A stretch of DNA of 64,000 bases. Origin: Mycobacterium florentinum (lineage in GTDB: Bacteria; Actinomycetota; Actinomycetes; Mycobacteriales; Mycobacteriaceae). This document shows positions 46,315 through 54,588 of this stretch, piece after piece. How positions within the stretch are numbered: position 1 is the first letter of the stretch; every line of letters begins with the position of its first letter. The position numbers and the translations under genes are program-made. Location: NCBI RefSeq assembly GCF_010730355.1, contig NZ_AP022576.1:4402001-4466000 (forward strand), in the 5' to 3' direction. The notes beneath the pieces were generated by a model. That model was given only the letters and a program-made list of their open reading frames with translations, had not been told where the DNA came from and ran no database searches.

Positions 46315-46581
46315 ATGGCGCGCGCCGATAGTGATCGCTGGGATCTCGCGACGAGCGTCGGGGCGACGGCAACGATGGTTGCCGCTCAGCGGGCTTTCAA
46401 CGATCTCGTGTACCACGGCCAACGCAGCCACCTCATCGACCACATCAAGGCCCGCGGCTGGAGCGTTTCGTCGCACACCGTCAAGGAGCTGAACGCGGCC
46501 AACGGATTTCAGTATCCCGACGACGAGGTCGCGCAGGCCTTCGCGGATGTGACCTACAGCAGCGCGGTGCTCACCCGATAG
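46315..46581 (+). pseudogene. internally deleted SAM-dependent methyltransferase (Rv0830-like)
   Basis: The 88-codon frame joins the two ends of the mycobacterial TIGR00027 methyltransferase family. The first 23 residues ([20 protein letters not shown]) are the family start. From [20 protein letters not shown] to [11 protein letters not shown] the sequence is the family C-terminus. About 200 residues including the SAM-binding core are missing, with the frame kept. The start and stop are intact. Catalysis is impossible without the core, though a stable fragment might still be made. Confidence 0.7.
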
Positions 46582-46584
46582 GGC

Positions 46585-47391
46585 TCAGCCGAGCAGGTCG
46601 TCCCGCAGGCGGCTGGTGAGCATCTCCTGAAACAGCGCATGAGCCGGCTCGTAAAGGTTGTGAAAGGTCGCACGGACGGCGTCCCGGTTGTATTCGGGGA
46701 TCGAGGCGGCCGGGGTCCAGAAGCTGTCGATGTCCAGCTGGAAAAACGGTCCGGGCTGGGCCGGCAGGGTCCGGCGCAGGTAGTAGTTCGGGTCGAGGGC
46801 CTGGCCCATGCCCGGCCCGTAGCGCACGATCATCGATTTGCCCGGCTGCTGCTCGCGGTAGACGGCGGCGCCCTGCCATTCGGTCAGGGTCAGCCCGCCG
46901 GGAGCGATGCGTTGCGGCCCGAGGAGGGGCTCGGCGATCCACTCGGCCCAGTCGATGCGACCGTCGGAGCCCAGCGGGACGCGGATCTCCAGCAGGTAGC
47001 GCAGACCGATGCGTTCCACCCCGACGATCGACGACACCTGTGCGCAAGCCTCCACGACGCGCATCGCGACGTCCGACAACGCCTCGAAGGTGGAGTAGGC
47101 GGTGGTTTCGATGACGATCGCCTGCGCCTTGATCGAGGCGGCCAGCGTGCCGTCGCGGTTGACGTAGCGGACGAATTGCTCAGCCGCCGGTGCCGGACTT
47201 CCCCCCGGGCCCATCGCCCACGCCACGTCCTGAGCCTGACGTTCGATGGGCAGGTCGTCGGCGAGGAGGCTCTTGAGCTCTCGGCTCGACGATTCGGTGA
47301 GGGAATCCGTTGCGGGGTGACGGATTTCCATCGTTACCAGGGCTGCGGGCGCGTTTTGCCAGGCCGGATCGACACTCACGTGGCGAAGCAT
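46585..47391 (-). CDS. TIGR04255 family protein (Rv0831c-like)
   Basis: The product is 268 residues. The family is characterised by paired beta-hairpin segments such as PAALVTMEIRHPATDSL, SSIVGVERIGLRYLLEIR and FFQLDIDSFWTPA. Function unknown; family members occur in bacteria and phages. The ATG at 47391 is preferred to a TTG two codons upstream. Convergent with the methyltransferase remnant. Confidence 0.88.
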   Translation of the reverse strand: MLRHVSVDPAWQNAPAALVTMEIRHPATDSLTESSSRELKSLLADDLPIERQAQDVAWAMGPGGSPAPAAEQFVRYVNRDGTLAASIKAQAIVIETTAYSTFEALSDVAMRVVEACAQVSSIVGVERIGLRYLLEIRVPLGSDGRIDWAEWIAEPLLGPQRIAPGGLTLTEWQGAAVYREQQPGKSMIVRYGPGMGQALDPNYYLRRTLPAQPGPFFQLDIDSFWTPAASIPEYNRDAVRATFHNLYEPAHALFQEMLTSRLRDDLLG

Positions 47392-47496
47392 AACCAAGTC
47401 GCGCGGCGGTCAAACGGGGGCCGTGCTGCGGGAATCGCCCGGTTGTTAGCTGCCCCACAACGGGGGTGGGTTCAGCGACAAACTCCGGCCGGGTCT

Positions 47497-47572
47497 TGGT
47501 GCCCCCACTAGGACTCGAACCTAGGACCTGCGGATTAAAAGTCCGTAGCTCTACCAACTGAGCTATAGGGGC
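47497..47572 (-). tRNA. tRNA-Lys (UUU), CCA encoded
   Basis: The minus strand folds as a cloverleaf with acceptor GCCCCTA pairing TGGGGGC and anticodon loop CTTTTAA (anticodon TTT). It ends in encoded ACCA at 47500-47497. It heads a cluster of four tRNAs and is the only one on this strand. Confidence 0.97.
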
Positions 47573-47684
47573 GGGCGAACGTTCAGGATACTTGGGCGCC
47601 AAAAGCGGCTCGAACGGCGCTCGTTTGAGGATTGGGCCTGCGGTGACCTAAGCTGGTGCGGCTCCCAACGGTAGTTGGACTTTG

Positions 47685-47757
47685 GCCCCCATCGTCTAGT
47701 GGCCTAGGACGCCGCCCTTTCACGGCGGTAGCACGGGTTCGAATCCCGTTGGGGGTA
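47685..47757 (+). tRNA. tRNA-Glu (UUC)
   Basis: The 73-nt cloverleaf has acceptor GCCCCCA/TGGGGGT, anticodon loop CTTTCAC (TTC) and T-arm GGTTCGAATCC. It ends at discriminator A; the CCA is not encoded (CCC follows). Confidence 0.97.
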
Positions 47758-47804
47758 CCCGCAACGGCGGTAACGTCGGAGCGAGCAGTACAGCAGGAAA
47801 GCAA

Positions 47805-47878
47805 GGCCCTGTGGCGCAGTTGGTTAGCGCGCCGCCCTGTCACGGCGGAGGTCGCGGGTTCGAGTCCCGTCAGGGTCG
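47805..47878 (+). tRNA. tRNA-Asp (GUC)
   Basis: The 74-nt cloverleaf has acceptor GGCCCTG/CAGGGTC, anticodon loop CTGTCAC (GTC) and discriminator G, which is the AspRS identity base. No encoded CCA. Confidence 0.97.
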
Positions 47879-47914
47879 CCCATAGAAGGCGAGGCACGTT
47901 ATCGGTGCCTTCCG

Positions 47915-47988
47915 GGCCAGGTAGCTCAGTTGGTACGAGCGTCCGCCTGAAAAGCGGAAGGTCGGCGGTTCGATCCCGCCCCTGGCCA
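47915..47988 (+). tRNA. tRNA-Phe (GAA)
   Basis: The 74-nt cloverleaf has acceptor GGCCAGG/CCTGGCC, anticodon loop CTGAAAA (GAA) and discriminator A. It lies 36 bp after tRNA-Asp and probably shares its transcript. Confidence 0.97.
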
Positions 47989-48094
47989 CCCAGAATGTTG
48001 TAATCGCGGTCCTCCAACGTCAGGCGCGCATGGTTGGACGCAATTAGGTTATGAGGCGTCGTTGGCAACTCCGCCGCTTGACCTAGGAGAACCC

Positions 48095-49048
48095 GTGGAT
48101 CCACGGATCAGCAGGCGTTCGCTGCTGAGCTTGTCGGTGGCGGGCGCCCTGGCGGCGGCATTGCCCTCGTGCAGCAGCGGGCACGATCAAGCCGCAAATC
48201 AAAGCCAAAATCAGAGCGAAGAGCCGGCCGACCTCTCGTTCTATGGGTACGACCCCGACACCGCGGAGCCCGGGGAAACCGAACGACCCAGGCACTCGGG
48301 CGAAGTGCCGCGGGCCGCGTCGGTCCCGGAAGAGTGGTTACCCCCGGTGGGGCGGCAGACCATGCCGAATTGCTTCGTGTGGGCCTCTGTATACGGCCTC
48401 GCGACGTTCTACGCGGCCCGCAAAAGCCGTATCCCACCAACCAGTCCCGACCGGCTGGCTGGACCCGATTACGCCTACATTCGGTACGAAATCGCGCACG
48501 AAACCCCCGAAAACACCTGTCACGGCGGCCAAATCACCAAATGCCTGGATTGGCTTCGATCTAACGGCGGCACGCCGTCCTTGGCTGCCGCGCCCAACCG
48601 CAAGCCGGGATCCAAGGCGACGTGCGGAGTGGAGTGGTCGCAGTATGGCTCGCAGCCGATCCCGCCGGATCCCGGCTTTCGCATCCCCGAGTACAAGTTG
48701 ACACATATCACCGGGGCGGACGGTTTGAACAACCTTCGTACCATCATCGCATCCGGGATGCCAATCGCTTTCGGCACCTCGCTCTACACCGACTTTCCTC
48801 GCTATCGTGGCCAGCCGTCGCCCTACGTCGGGAATGGGAAGCTGAGCCGCGACAAAAACGGCAAGAAATCCGGCCACGTGATGCTAATCGTCGGCTACGA
48901 CGACGCATACACGAAGTCGACCGGCGCGGTCCGGATCCAGAACAGCTGGGGAAGACGCTGGGGCGAAAAGGGATTCGTCTGGATGGCGTACGACACGCTG
49001 GAAAAATTAGCCCAGGGACAAGGCGTCTACGTACCCGAGTCGGCTTGA
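48095..49048 (+). CDS. exported papain-like (C1) cysteine peptidase lipoprotein
   Basis: The product is 317 residues from a GTG with AGGAGA 5 bp upstream. The N-terminus ISRRSLLSLSVAGALAAALP combines an RR (Tat-like) motif with lipobox LPSC (Cys26). The papain catalytic set is visible: Gln88 and Cys93 (GRQTMPNCFVWASVYG), His261 (GHVMLIVGYDD) and Asn283 (IQNSWGRRWGEKGFVWM). No inhibitory propeptide is present between lipobox and core. Papain-type peptidases are rare in mycobacteria, so this gene, next to the tRNA cluster, looks acquired. Confidence 0.88.
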   Translation: MDPRISRRSLLSLSVAGALAAALPSCSSGHDQAANQSQNQSEEPADLSFYGYDPDTAEPGETERPRHSGEVPRAASVPEEWLPPVGRQTMPNCFVWASVYGLATFYAARKSRIPPTSPDRLAGPDYAYIRYEIAHETPENTCHGGQITKCLDWLRSNGGTPSLAAAPNRKPGSKATCGVEWSQYGSQPIPPDPGFRIPEYKLTHITGADGLNNLRTIIASGMPIAFGTSLYTDFPRYRGQPSPYVGNGKLSRDKNGKKSGHVMLIVGYDDAYTKSTGAVRIQNSWGRRWGEKGFVWMAYDTLEKLAQGQGVYVPESA

Positions 49049-49052
49049 GGGC

Positions 49053-49508
49053 CTACTTCGGCGGGAAGCCGCCGGTGGCCACCGGGCCCCAGCGGCGTGG
49101 CGTGACGCGAATCAAACACTTGCCTTGATCGACCATGGCGCGGCGGTACTCGTCCCAGTCCGGGTGCTCACCGGCGATCACCCGGAAGTAGTCGACGAGC
49201 AGTTCCACCGCCTCGGGTAGGTCGATTACTTCCGCGTCCCCATCGACTTGCACGTAGGGCCCGTTGAAATCATCGGAGAGAACGACCACGCTCGCCGACG
49301 GGGTGCGGCGGATGTTCGCACTCTTGGCGCGCTGCGGATAGGTCGCAATCACGATGCGGCCCTGCTCGTCGACGCCACCGCTAACCGGTGAGCTGTGCAG
49401 CGACCCGTCCGACCGGAACGTCGTCAGCAGCATCTTGTGCCTGGGCCGGATGAACTCGAGAAGTTCGGGAAGACTGACCGCGTCCGCGGTCGCCACTTTG
49501 GGAGCCAT
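49053..49508 (-). CDS. F420-dependent PPOX-class oxidoreductase-like protein
   Basis: The product is 151 residues with a split-barrel flavin/F420 fold (LLTTFRSDGSLHSSPVSGGV, KSANIRRTPSASVVVLSDDF) of the TIGR03618 type. It converges on the papain-like gene, 4 bp apart. Substrate unknown. Members in mycobacteria reduce or bind F420. Confidence 0.87.
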   Translation of the reverse strand: MAPKVATADAVSLPELLEFIRPRHKMLLTTFRSDGSLHSSPVSGGVDEQGRIVIATYPQRAKSANIRRTPSASVVVLSDDFNGPYVQVDGDAEVIDLPEAVELLVDYFRVIAGEHPDWDEYRRAMVDQGKCLIRVTPRRWGPVATGGFPPK

Positions 49509-49561
49509 GAAGTCCAGGGTAGCGACCGTGGATCCGATCGCTTAGATGCGTTGTAGCGCAA

Positions 49562-50059
49562 CTAGATCGGGGTGATGATTTCCGACGTGTAGAAGTCGAT
49601 CGGTGTCTGCGAGTGCGGCGATGGGCGGTCGACGAAAACCCAGACTCCGGTGGAATTCGCGGCGATCGGGCCGTCCAGCGTCACCGTGCCCGCGCCGCTG
49701 CCGTCGGTGTCGATTCCGCCGGCGGTGACGCCGGCATCTCCGGCTCCGCACCCTGCCGAAGTTCTGGGCGACTGAATCAGCCTGACGTTGTAGTGCGCTG
49801 CCGGTTCGGCGGCGATCAATTGCACCTGCGCGACGACCTTGTTGGATGTCGCCCTGCTGATGACGGCCTGGCCGCTGCCCTTACCCATTGTCGGCACATT
49901 CACCGCCCAGGTGAAGTCGCACGCCCGGAATTTCGGCGTCAACGGCACCAGCGAGCCACTAGAACTTGCATCCGCGGCCGCGACGCCCGTCGCACCGCAA
50001 AACGCGGCCGTTCCGAGAATATTGGCGCCAATGAACAACAGCGCGGGGATTTTTCGCAT
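49562..50059 (-). CDS. secreted protein of unknown function
   Basis: The product is 165 residues. ATG 50059 is preceded by AGGAA; the frame is open further upstream but without a ribosome site. The signal peptide (MRKIPALLFIGANILGTAAF) has a likely AxA site before ADASSSG. The mature part is a beta-rich domain with two cysteines (RACDF and SAGCGAGD) and a FYTSEIITPI end. I do not recognise a named family. Upstream DNA is relatively AT-rich. Confidence 0.75.
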   Translation of the reverse strand: MRKIPALLFIGANILGTAAFCGATGVAAADASSSGSLVPLTPKFRACDFTWAVNVPTMGKGSGQAVISRATSNKVVAQVQLIAAEPAAHYNVRLIQSPRTSAGCGAGDAGVTAGGIDTDGSGAGTVTLDGPIAANSTGVWVFVDRPSPHSQTPIDFYTSEIITPI

Positions 50060-50187
50060 TTGTTTCCTAGCGATAGATTTCGCTGAAACGTACCAAAGTA
50101 GTGAACGAAGATGGCTATAAAAGAGCCGACAGTTAGACAAATCACACGGCACGGTATTGTGCTATCCAGCTCACACAACCGCCAGTA

Positions 50188-50616
50188 CTACTCGGCGACA
50201 AGGCCTTTCACTTGCTGGTAGTAAATGATGTTGCCGCCGCCGCCCCAATTTCCTTCGGGGATTTCGTGAATTAGCGTCCACACCTGAAACGCTCGCGGGC
50301 CTAGCGGCTCGATACCGGCCGCGGCACAAACCGCCGCGTGCACGTCGGCAGCGAGCTGTTCTTTACGAGCCTTGTCGAGTGCGCCCGCGAACACCGTCAG
50401 GTCCACCCGGAAACGGGGTTCGCCCGGACCGCGACCACCGACCGAGAGCTCGGCCGGCGCTATCGCGTGCAGATACACCAAGGTGTTATCGCGCAGAAAT
50501 GGGGTGTCGGGCACGCGTTCGGCGCGCAGCAGCGCGGTGACCAATTCGTCGGTGAGCCGGCTCAACGCCGCATCGTCTATGGAGCCCCGCACAAATATCA
50601 GGTCGATCATCGGCAT
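50188..50616 (-). CDS. tautomerase-superfamily protein
   Basis: The product is 142 residues. It begins MPMIDLIFVRGSIDDAALSR; after Met removal Pro1 would be the tautomerase general base. It has a double beta-alpha-beta layout (second unit from RFRVDLTVFAGALD). The length suggests a 4-OT fused-monomer type. A GGAGG site precedes the ATG. It follows the luciferase-like gene, 17 bp apart, as a two-gene operon. Confidence 0.85.
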   Translation of the reverse strand: MPMIDLIFVRGSIDDAALSRLTDELVTALLRAERVPDTPFLRDNTLVYLHAIAPAELSVGGRGPGEPRFRVDLTVFAGALDKARKEQLAADVHAAVCAAAGIEPLGPRAFQVWTLIHEIPEGNWGGGGNIIYYQQVKGLVAE

Positions 50617-50633
50617 TGCATTCGCCTCCTTGC

Positions 50634-51773
50634 CTACAGCTTTCGCAGACCGCGCACGACCTTGACGTAGGGCGTGGTCGCGGACGCGCTTTTGCGCAAA
50701 CTCGGTTGAATCGCACCGGCATTGCCCACGACGAGGTAGCGCAGGCCATGGTCGCGGAACTCCGCGATTTGTTCGATGACCTCATCGGGTGTCCCCACCG
50801 CAAATAGTTCCTGGACGAGGGATCGTGGCACCTTCGCCGCGTAAGACAGGGCCGTCTCTTCGTCGATCAATTGCGGAATCAGATCCTGGACTCCGGTGAA
50901 GTCCGCGCCGAGCGGATGCTGCGCGCCGTGGCGTTCCCAGTCTTTGGCGGGGGAGTTGAGGGTGAACACCTTGGCGATATCGGAATCGACGACCTCGTCG
51001 ATTTCGTCGCGGGACCGTCCGGTCACAATGAACCGGATCAGCGCGGGGGTAATGGCCTGCGGATCGCGGCCCGCATTCGACGCCGCGGTACGCACGATCT
51101 CGAGCTGCTCGCCGTATTCGCCCGCCCGCGTCGTTCCGGGGAACCAGCCATCGGCGTATTTGCCGGTAGCGCGCATCATGCGCGGCCCGTGGGCGGCGAT
51201 CCAGATCTCCGGCCACTTACCCCGGTACGGCGGAAGCGCGAACGTCGCGTTGTGGAGCGGGAAGAACTCCGAGTCGCGGGTGACTAACTCGCCGTTGGAA
51301 TTCCACAGCGCGCGGATGGTGGCCACGGCTTCCTCGAAGCGTCCCACCGGCTTCGACCAGTCAACCCCATAGGGCGCATTGCTTTCCCGCTCGCCGGTTC
51401 CGATGCCCAGTACCGCGCGACCCTTGGTCAACAGGTGCAGCGAGGCCACGGCCTGCGCCGTGACGGCGGGATTGCGGCGGCCGGTGTCGGTGACCGCCAC
51501 GCCCAGCCGCATCCGGGCCTTGTTGCGCCCGGCGAGGTAGCCAAGCATCGTCCACGGCTCCAGATGCGCGTCCATCTTCGGGATGATGCGGGCGGCGCCC
51601 ACGTGCTTGGTGTTCCACATCGACGGCGGCAGAACCGAATTCAGATGGTCGGCGACCCAGAACGAGTCGGCTCCGCACGCCAGTCCGGTCATGTAGTCGG
51701 CGTGGATCAACGGCTTGGGGCCGAAGCGCGAATTGATCGTGTTGTGCATGACACCCACGCCGAACTTCGCCAT
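50634..51773 (-). CDS. LLM-class F420-dependent oxidoreductase (Rv2951c-like)
   Basis: The product is 379 residues with a luciferase-like TIM barrel. [20 protein letters not shown], the WVADHLNS segment and [18 protein letters not shown] resemble phthiodiolone dimycocerosate ketoreductase. The ATG follows AGGAG. A perfect 14-bp palindrome lies 34 bp upstream of the start. F420H2-dependent ketone reduction is plausible. Confidence 0.88.
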   Translation of the reverse strand: MAKFGVGVMHNTINSRFGPKPLIHADYMTGLACGADSFWVADHLNSVLPPSMWNTKHVGAARIIPKMDAHLEPWTMLGYLAGRNKARMRLGVAVTDTGRRNPAVTAQAVASLHLLTKGRAVLGIGTGERESNAPYGVDWSKPVGRFEEAVATIRALWNSNGELVTRDSEFFPLHNATFALPPYRGKWPEIWIAAHGPRMMRATGKYADGWFPGTTRAGEYGEQLEIVRTAASNAGRDPQAITPALIRFIVTGRSRDEIDEVVDSDIAKVFTLNSPAKDWERHGAQHPLGADFTGVQDLIPQLIDEETALSYAAKVPRSLVQELFAVGTPDEVIEQIAEFRDHGLRYLVVGNAGAIQPSLRKSASATTPYVKVVRGLRKL

Positions 51774-51806
51774 CGCCAGTGCTCCTTTGGGCCGCCGGCC
51801 ATAGAC

Positions 51807-51820
51807 TAGCCGATCGGCTA
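51807..51820. promoter_or_regulatory. 14-bp palindromic operator upstream of LLM gene
   Basis: TAGCCGATCGGCTA is perfectly symmetrical and close to the LLM start codon, as expected for a repressor site. Confidence 0.5.
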
Positions 51821-51851
51821 CCCTGGACCATAAGTGATCGGCCGCGGTTCA

Positions 51852-51990
51852 TCAATGGGGGTTCAACAGCCGAGGCTTCAGCAGCGCCTGGCCAACCGCG
51901 TTGCGGAGCCACTCTTCGGCTTTGGCGCGGCTCCATCCGTTGTCGTCGACGAGGGTGAAAAGGCCGGCCGGGCGGAGCGCGTCGACGCCG
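51852..51990 (-). pseudogene. possible remnant of a TetR-type regulator (C-terminal end only)
   Basis: The minus frame ends ALRPAGLFTLVDDNGWSRAK, AEEWLRNAVGQALLKPRLL. This resembles the last helices of some TetR ligand domains. No HTH is found upstream; the frame before it looks non-coding and overlaps the dipeptidase start. The stretch 51774-52099 holds otherwise only the palindrome. Weak call. Confidence 0.25.
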
Positions 51991-52099
51991 ATTTCGCGCC
52001 GCACGCCTGCGTGCCGCAAAGGAGCGGATCGACCCCGAGGGCGTATTTTCCGCCGTCGGCCTACCGGGTTAATCGACGAACACCCGCCACAATGGCGGG

Positions 52100-52789
52100 A
52101 TGCGTTGTGTGCGCCTGGTTCTCTCGCTGGTACTGGTCGCGGTGTCGCAAGCGGCAACCGCGCAGGCCGGCCCGGACGTGCCGCCCGTCAGCGAGGCGGC
52201 GCACGCGGCCGGTTTCGTCGACGTTCGCACCGTCGTCCCCGACGCGATCATCGACCTGCGCTACGCCACGACGAACAACTTCACCGGCACGCAGTTGTAT
52301 CCCTCCGACGCCCGTTGCCTGGTGCACCAATCCATGTCTGGCGGCCTCGCCACCGCCGCGTCGGCGCTGCGTCCCCGGGGGCACCTGCTGGTGTTCTGGG
52401 ATTGTTATCGGCCGCACGATGTTCAGGTCAGGATGTACAACGTGGTCCCCAACCCGGCCTGGGTGGCGCGGCCGGGCCCGTATGCGAACAGCCACGAGTC
52501 GGGGCGTTCGGTGGACGTGACCTTCACCGGTGTGGAACCGCAGTGTCCGCCCGAACGTCATGCGGGCGGTCTGTGCCTGGCTGACATGGGCACCGACTTC
52601 GACGATTTCACCCCGCGCGCAACGGCATTCGCGACTCAGGGGGTCAGCGCGACTGCTCAGGCGAATCGTGCCACCTTGCGCGATGCGATGAAGTACGGCG
52701 GGCTGTCCCCGTACTCCGGTGAATGGTGGCACTTCGACGGTCCCGGGGCCGGCGTCAACCGCCCGATTCTCAATGTCCCCGTAAACTAG
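52100..52789 (+). CDS. exported D-Ala-D-Ala dipeptidase-like (VanX/DdpX, M15D)
   Basis: The product is 229 residues with a signal peptide (RCVRLVLSLVLVAVSQAATA). Zinc ligands are in SHESGRSVDVTF (SxHxxGxxxD) and the EWWHFDG motif with the catalytic glutamate. It cleaves D-Ala-D-Ala or related peptides outside the membrane, so a cell-wall recycling role is more likely than vancomycin resistance, since no vanH/vanA-type genes are nearby. Confidence 0.9.
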   Translation: MRCVRLVLSLVLVAVSQAATAQAGPDVPPVSEAAHAAGFVDVRTVVPDAIIDLRYATTNNFTGTQLYPSDARCLVHQSMSGGLATAASALRPRGHLLVFWDCYRPHDVQVRMYNVVPNPAWVARPGPYANSHESGRSVDVTFTGVEPQCPPERHAGGLCLADMGTDFDDFTPRATAFATQGVSATAQANRATLRDAMKYGGLSPYSGEWWHFDGPGAGVNRPILNVPVN

Positions 52790-52815
52790 CGTCTCATATA
52801 ATGAGACGCTAGTTT
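52783..52815. terminator. 15-bp perfect inverted repeat at end of dipeptidase gene
   Basis: AAACTAGCGTCTCAT and ATGAGACGCTAGTTT are perfect complements separated by only ATA. The left arm covers the dipeptidase stop codon. It could be an intrinsic terminator without a T-run, or an operator for the methyltransferase gene that starts 35 bp later. Confidence 0.55.
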
Positions 52816-52849
52816 CATATTGTGGCCAATGGCCGGTAAGCTTTGCGTC

Positions 52850-53656
52850 ATGAAGGACCAGGCCAGCTATACGCACGGACATCACGAATCGGTGCTGCGC
52901 AGTCACCAGCGGCGCACCGCGGCGGACTCCGCGGGCTACCTGCTGCCGTACCTGAGGCCGGGGCTGTCGCTGCTCGACGTGGGCTGCGGCCCCGGGACGA
53001 TCACCGCGGACTTCGCGGAGATCGTGGCGCCCGGATCGGTCACTGCCGTCGATCAATTCGCCGATGTCCTCGACGTGGCCCGCGCCGAGGCTCAGCAGCG
53101 CAACCTGTCCAATGTCTCGTTCGCCACCGCCGACGTGGATCGGCTCGACGTTGCCGACGGCACGTTCGACGTCGTGCACGCACACCAGGTGTTGCAGCAC
53201 GTCGGGGATCCGGTGCGGGCGCTGCGCGAGATGCGCAGGGTCTGTGCGCCCGGCGGCATCGTGGCGGCTCGCGATGCCGACTACGCGGGGTTCGTCTGGT
53301 TCCCACGCCTTGCGGCACTGGACTTTTGGCGCGACATCTACCAACAGGCCGCGCGTGCCAACGGCGGCGAGCCGGACGCCGGTCGGCAGCTGCTGTCGTG
53401 GGCGCTAGAAGCCGGCTTTGACGACGTGACACCGACCGGAAGCCTCTGGTGCTATGCCTCGGCCGAGACCCGGGAATGGTGGGGCAAAATGTGGGCCGAC
53501 CGAATTCTGCACTCCGGCATAGCCCGCGATATTCTGCGGTTCGGTCTGGCCACCACCGCGCAGCTCGAGGAGATCTCGCAGGCATGGCGGGAGTGGGCCG
53601 CGGCGAAAGACGGTTGGCTCGCGATCCCGCACGGCGAAATCATTTGCCGCGCCTAG
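52850..53656 (+). CDS. class I SAM-dependent methyltransferase (UbiE-like)
   Basis: The product is 268 residues. SAM motif I is LLDVGCGPGTITADFAE, motif II SVTAVDQFADVLDVAR, post-II FDVVHAHQVLQHVGDP. The ATG at 52850 (MKDQASYTHGHHESVLRSH) is the family start; in-frame ATGs upstream lie next to the inverted repeat. Substrate unknown; similar proteins methylate small hydrophobic molecules. Confidence 0.87.
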   Translation: MKDQASYTHGHHESVLRSHQRRTAADSAGYLLPYLRPGLSLLDVGCGPGTITADFAEIVAPGSVTAVDQFADVLDVARAEAQQRNLSNVSFATADVDRLDVADGTFDVVHAHQVLQHVGDPVRALREMRRVCAPGGIVAARDADYAGFVWFPRLAALDFWRDIYQQAARANGGEPDAGRQLLSWALEAGFDDVTPTGSLWCYASAETREWWGKMWADRILHSGIARDILRFGLATTAQLEEISQAWREWAAAKDGWLAIPHGEIICRA

Positions 53657-53660
53657 GTAT

Positions 53661-54497
53661 TCAGTCCAGGAATAGGTCGGGAATGGGATGGGATCCGCCC
53701 CCGTAGCGGGACAGGTCCGCGACCCCGGCCGATTGCAGAACCTCGGAATCGATGTAGCAGTTGCCGGTGGCGTCGCGCGCGGGCCGGGAGATGATTTCGA
53801 CGGCGGCATCGGCCATGATCTCCGGGCTGCGCGACGACTGGGCCAGCTTCTCGCCGTCGGCCATGTTCGTCACGGCAGCGGTGGCGATATATGTTTCGGG
53901 CCAAAGGCAATTCACGCCGATCCCGGCTTTGCCGTCTTGGAAGGCGAATTCCGCGGCCCAGCCCAGCGACAGCAGCGTCATGCCGTACTTGGACAGCGTG
54001 TAGGCCGGGTGGGCGCCCAGCCAGCGCGGGTTCAGGTTGATCGGTGGCGAGATGGTGAGCACGTGCGGGTTGGCCGATTTTTCCAGATGCGGCACGCAGG
54101 CCTTGGTGAGCAGGAAGGTTCCGCGCAGGTTGATCTCCTGCATCAGGTCGTATTTCTTGGCCGAGAGCACGGCGGTCGGGTCCGTCGCGATGGCACTGGC
54201 GTTGTTCACGCAGACGTCGATGCCGCCGAACCGCTGCACCGCGGCGTCGATCACGCGCTGCACGTCCTCTTCGCGGCGCACATCGCCGACGACCGCGAGC
54301 GCCTTGCCGCCGGCCGCTTCGACCTCGGCGGCCGCGGTGTGCACCGTTCCGGGCAGCCGGGGGTGCGGGGTGTCGGTCTTGGCCAGCAGCACCACGTTGG
54401 CGCCGTGGCGGGCGGCGCCGATTCCGATCGCGAGTCCGATGCCCCGGCTGCCGCCGGAGATCACGACGGTGCGGTCGGCGAGCTTGTTCTCAGCCAT
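53661..54497 (-). CDS. SDR-family oxidoreductase (HSDL2-like)
   Basis: The product is 278 residues from an ATG with AAAGGAGA upstream. It has the nucleotide motif SGGSRGIGLAIG, NNAS, and active site YTLSK; the long PETYIATAAV loop and SGGxRGIG pattern suggest the HSDL2 group linked to fatty-acyl metabolism. It is divergent from the B12-mutase operon and probably part of that cluster. Confidence 0.9.
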   Translation of the reverse strand: MAENKLADRTVVISGGSRGIGLAIGIGAARHGANVVLLAKTDTPHPRLPGTVHTAAAEVEAAGGKALAVVGDVRREEDVQRVIDAAVQRFGGIDVCVNNASAIATDPTAVLSAKKYDLMQEINLRGTFLLTKACVPHLEKSANPHVLTISPPINLNPRWLGAHPAYTLSKYGMTLLSLGWAAEFAFQDGKAGIGVNCLWPETYIATAAVTNMADGEKLAQSSRSPEIMADAAVEIISRPARDATGNCYIDSEVLQSAGVADLSRYGGGSHPIPDLFLD

Positions 54498-54521
54498 TGG
54501 AGTCTCCTTTTGCCAGGTCTT

Positions 54522-54549
54522 CCACACGTTTGACCAGGTCAACGCGTGG
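54522..54549. promoter_or_regulatory. imperfect palindrome between SDR and mutase genes
   Basis: The region holds TTGACC and GGTCAA arms separated by A, extended outward by CGT/ACG and CCAC/GTGG with mismatches. It lies in the 91-bp divergent region and is a candidate operator for both. A smaller palindrome overlaps the mutase start (54579-54596). Confidence 0.45.
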
Positions 54550-54588
54550 TATTGGCATTCTCTTTTTTTGCAAGTACGTTATTCATCG

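Noticed and set aside
47497..49048. tRNA cluster as integration site of a genomic island
   Set aside because: No integrase gene and no repeated tRNA 3' end (att pair) were seen around the papain-like gene; acquisition there remains only a hint.
52100..52789. Vancomycin resistance by VanX
   Set aside because: Related family, but it carries a signal peptide, acts outside the cell and lacks adjacent vanH/vanA-type genes.
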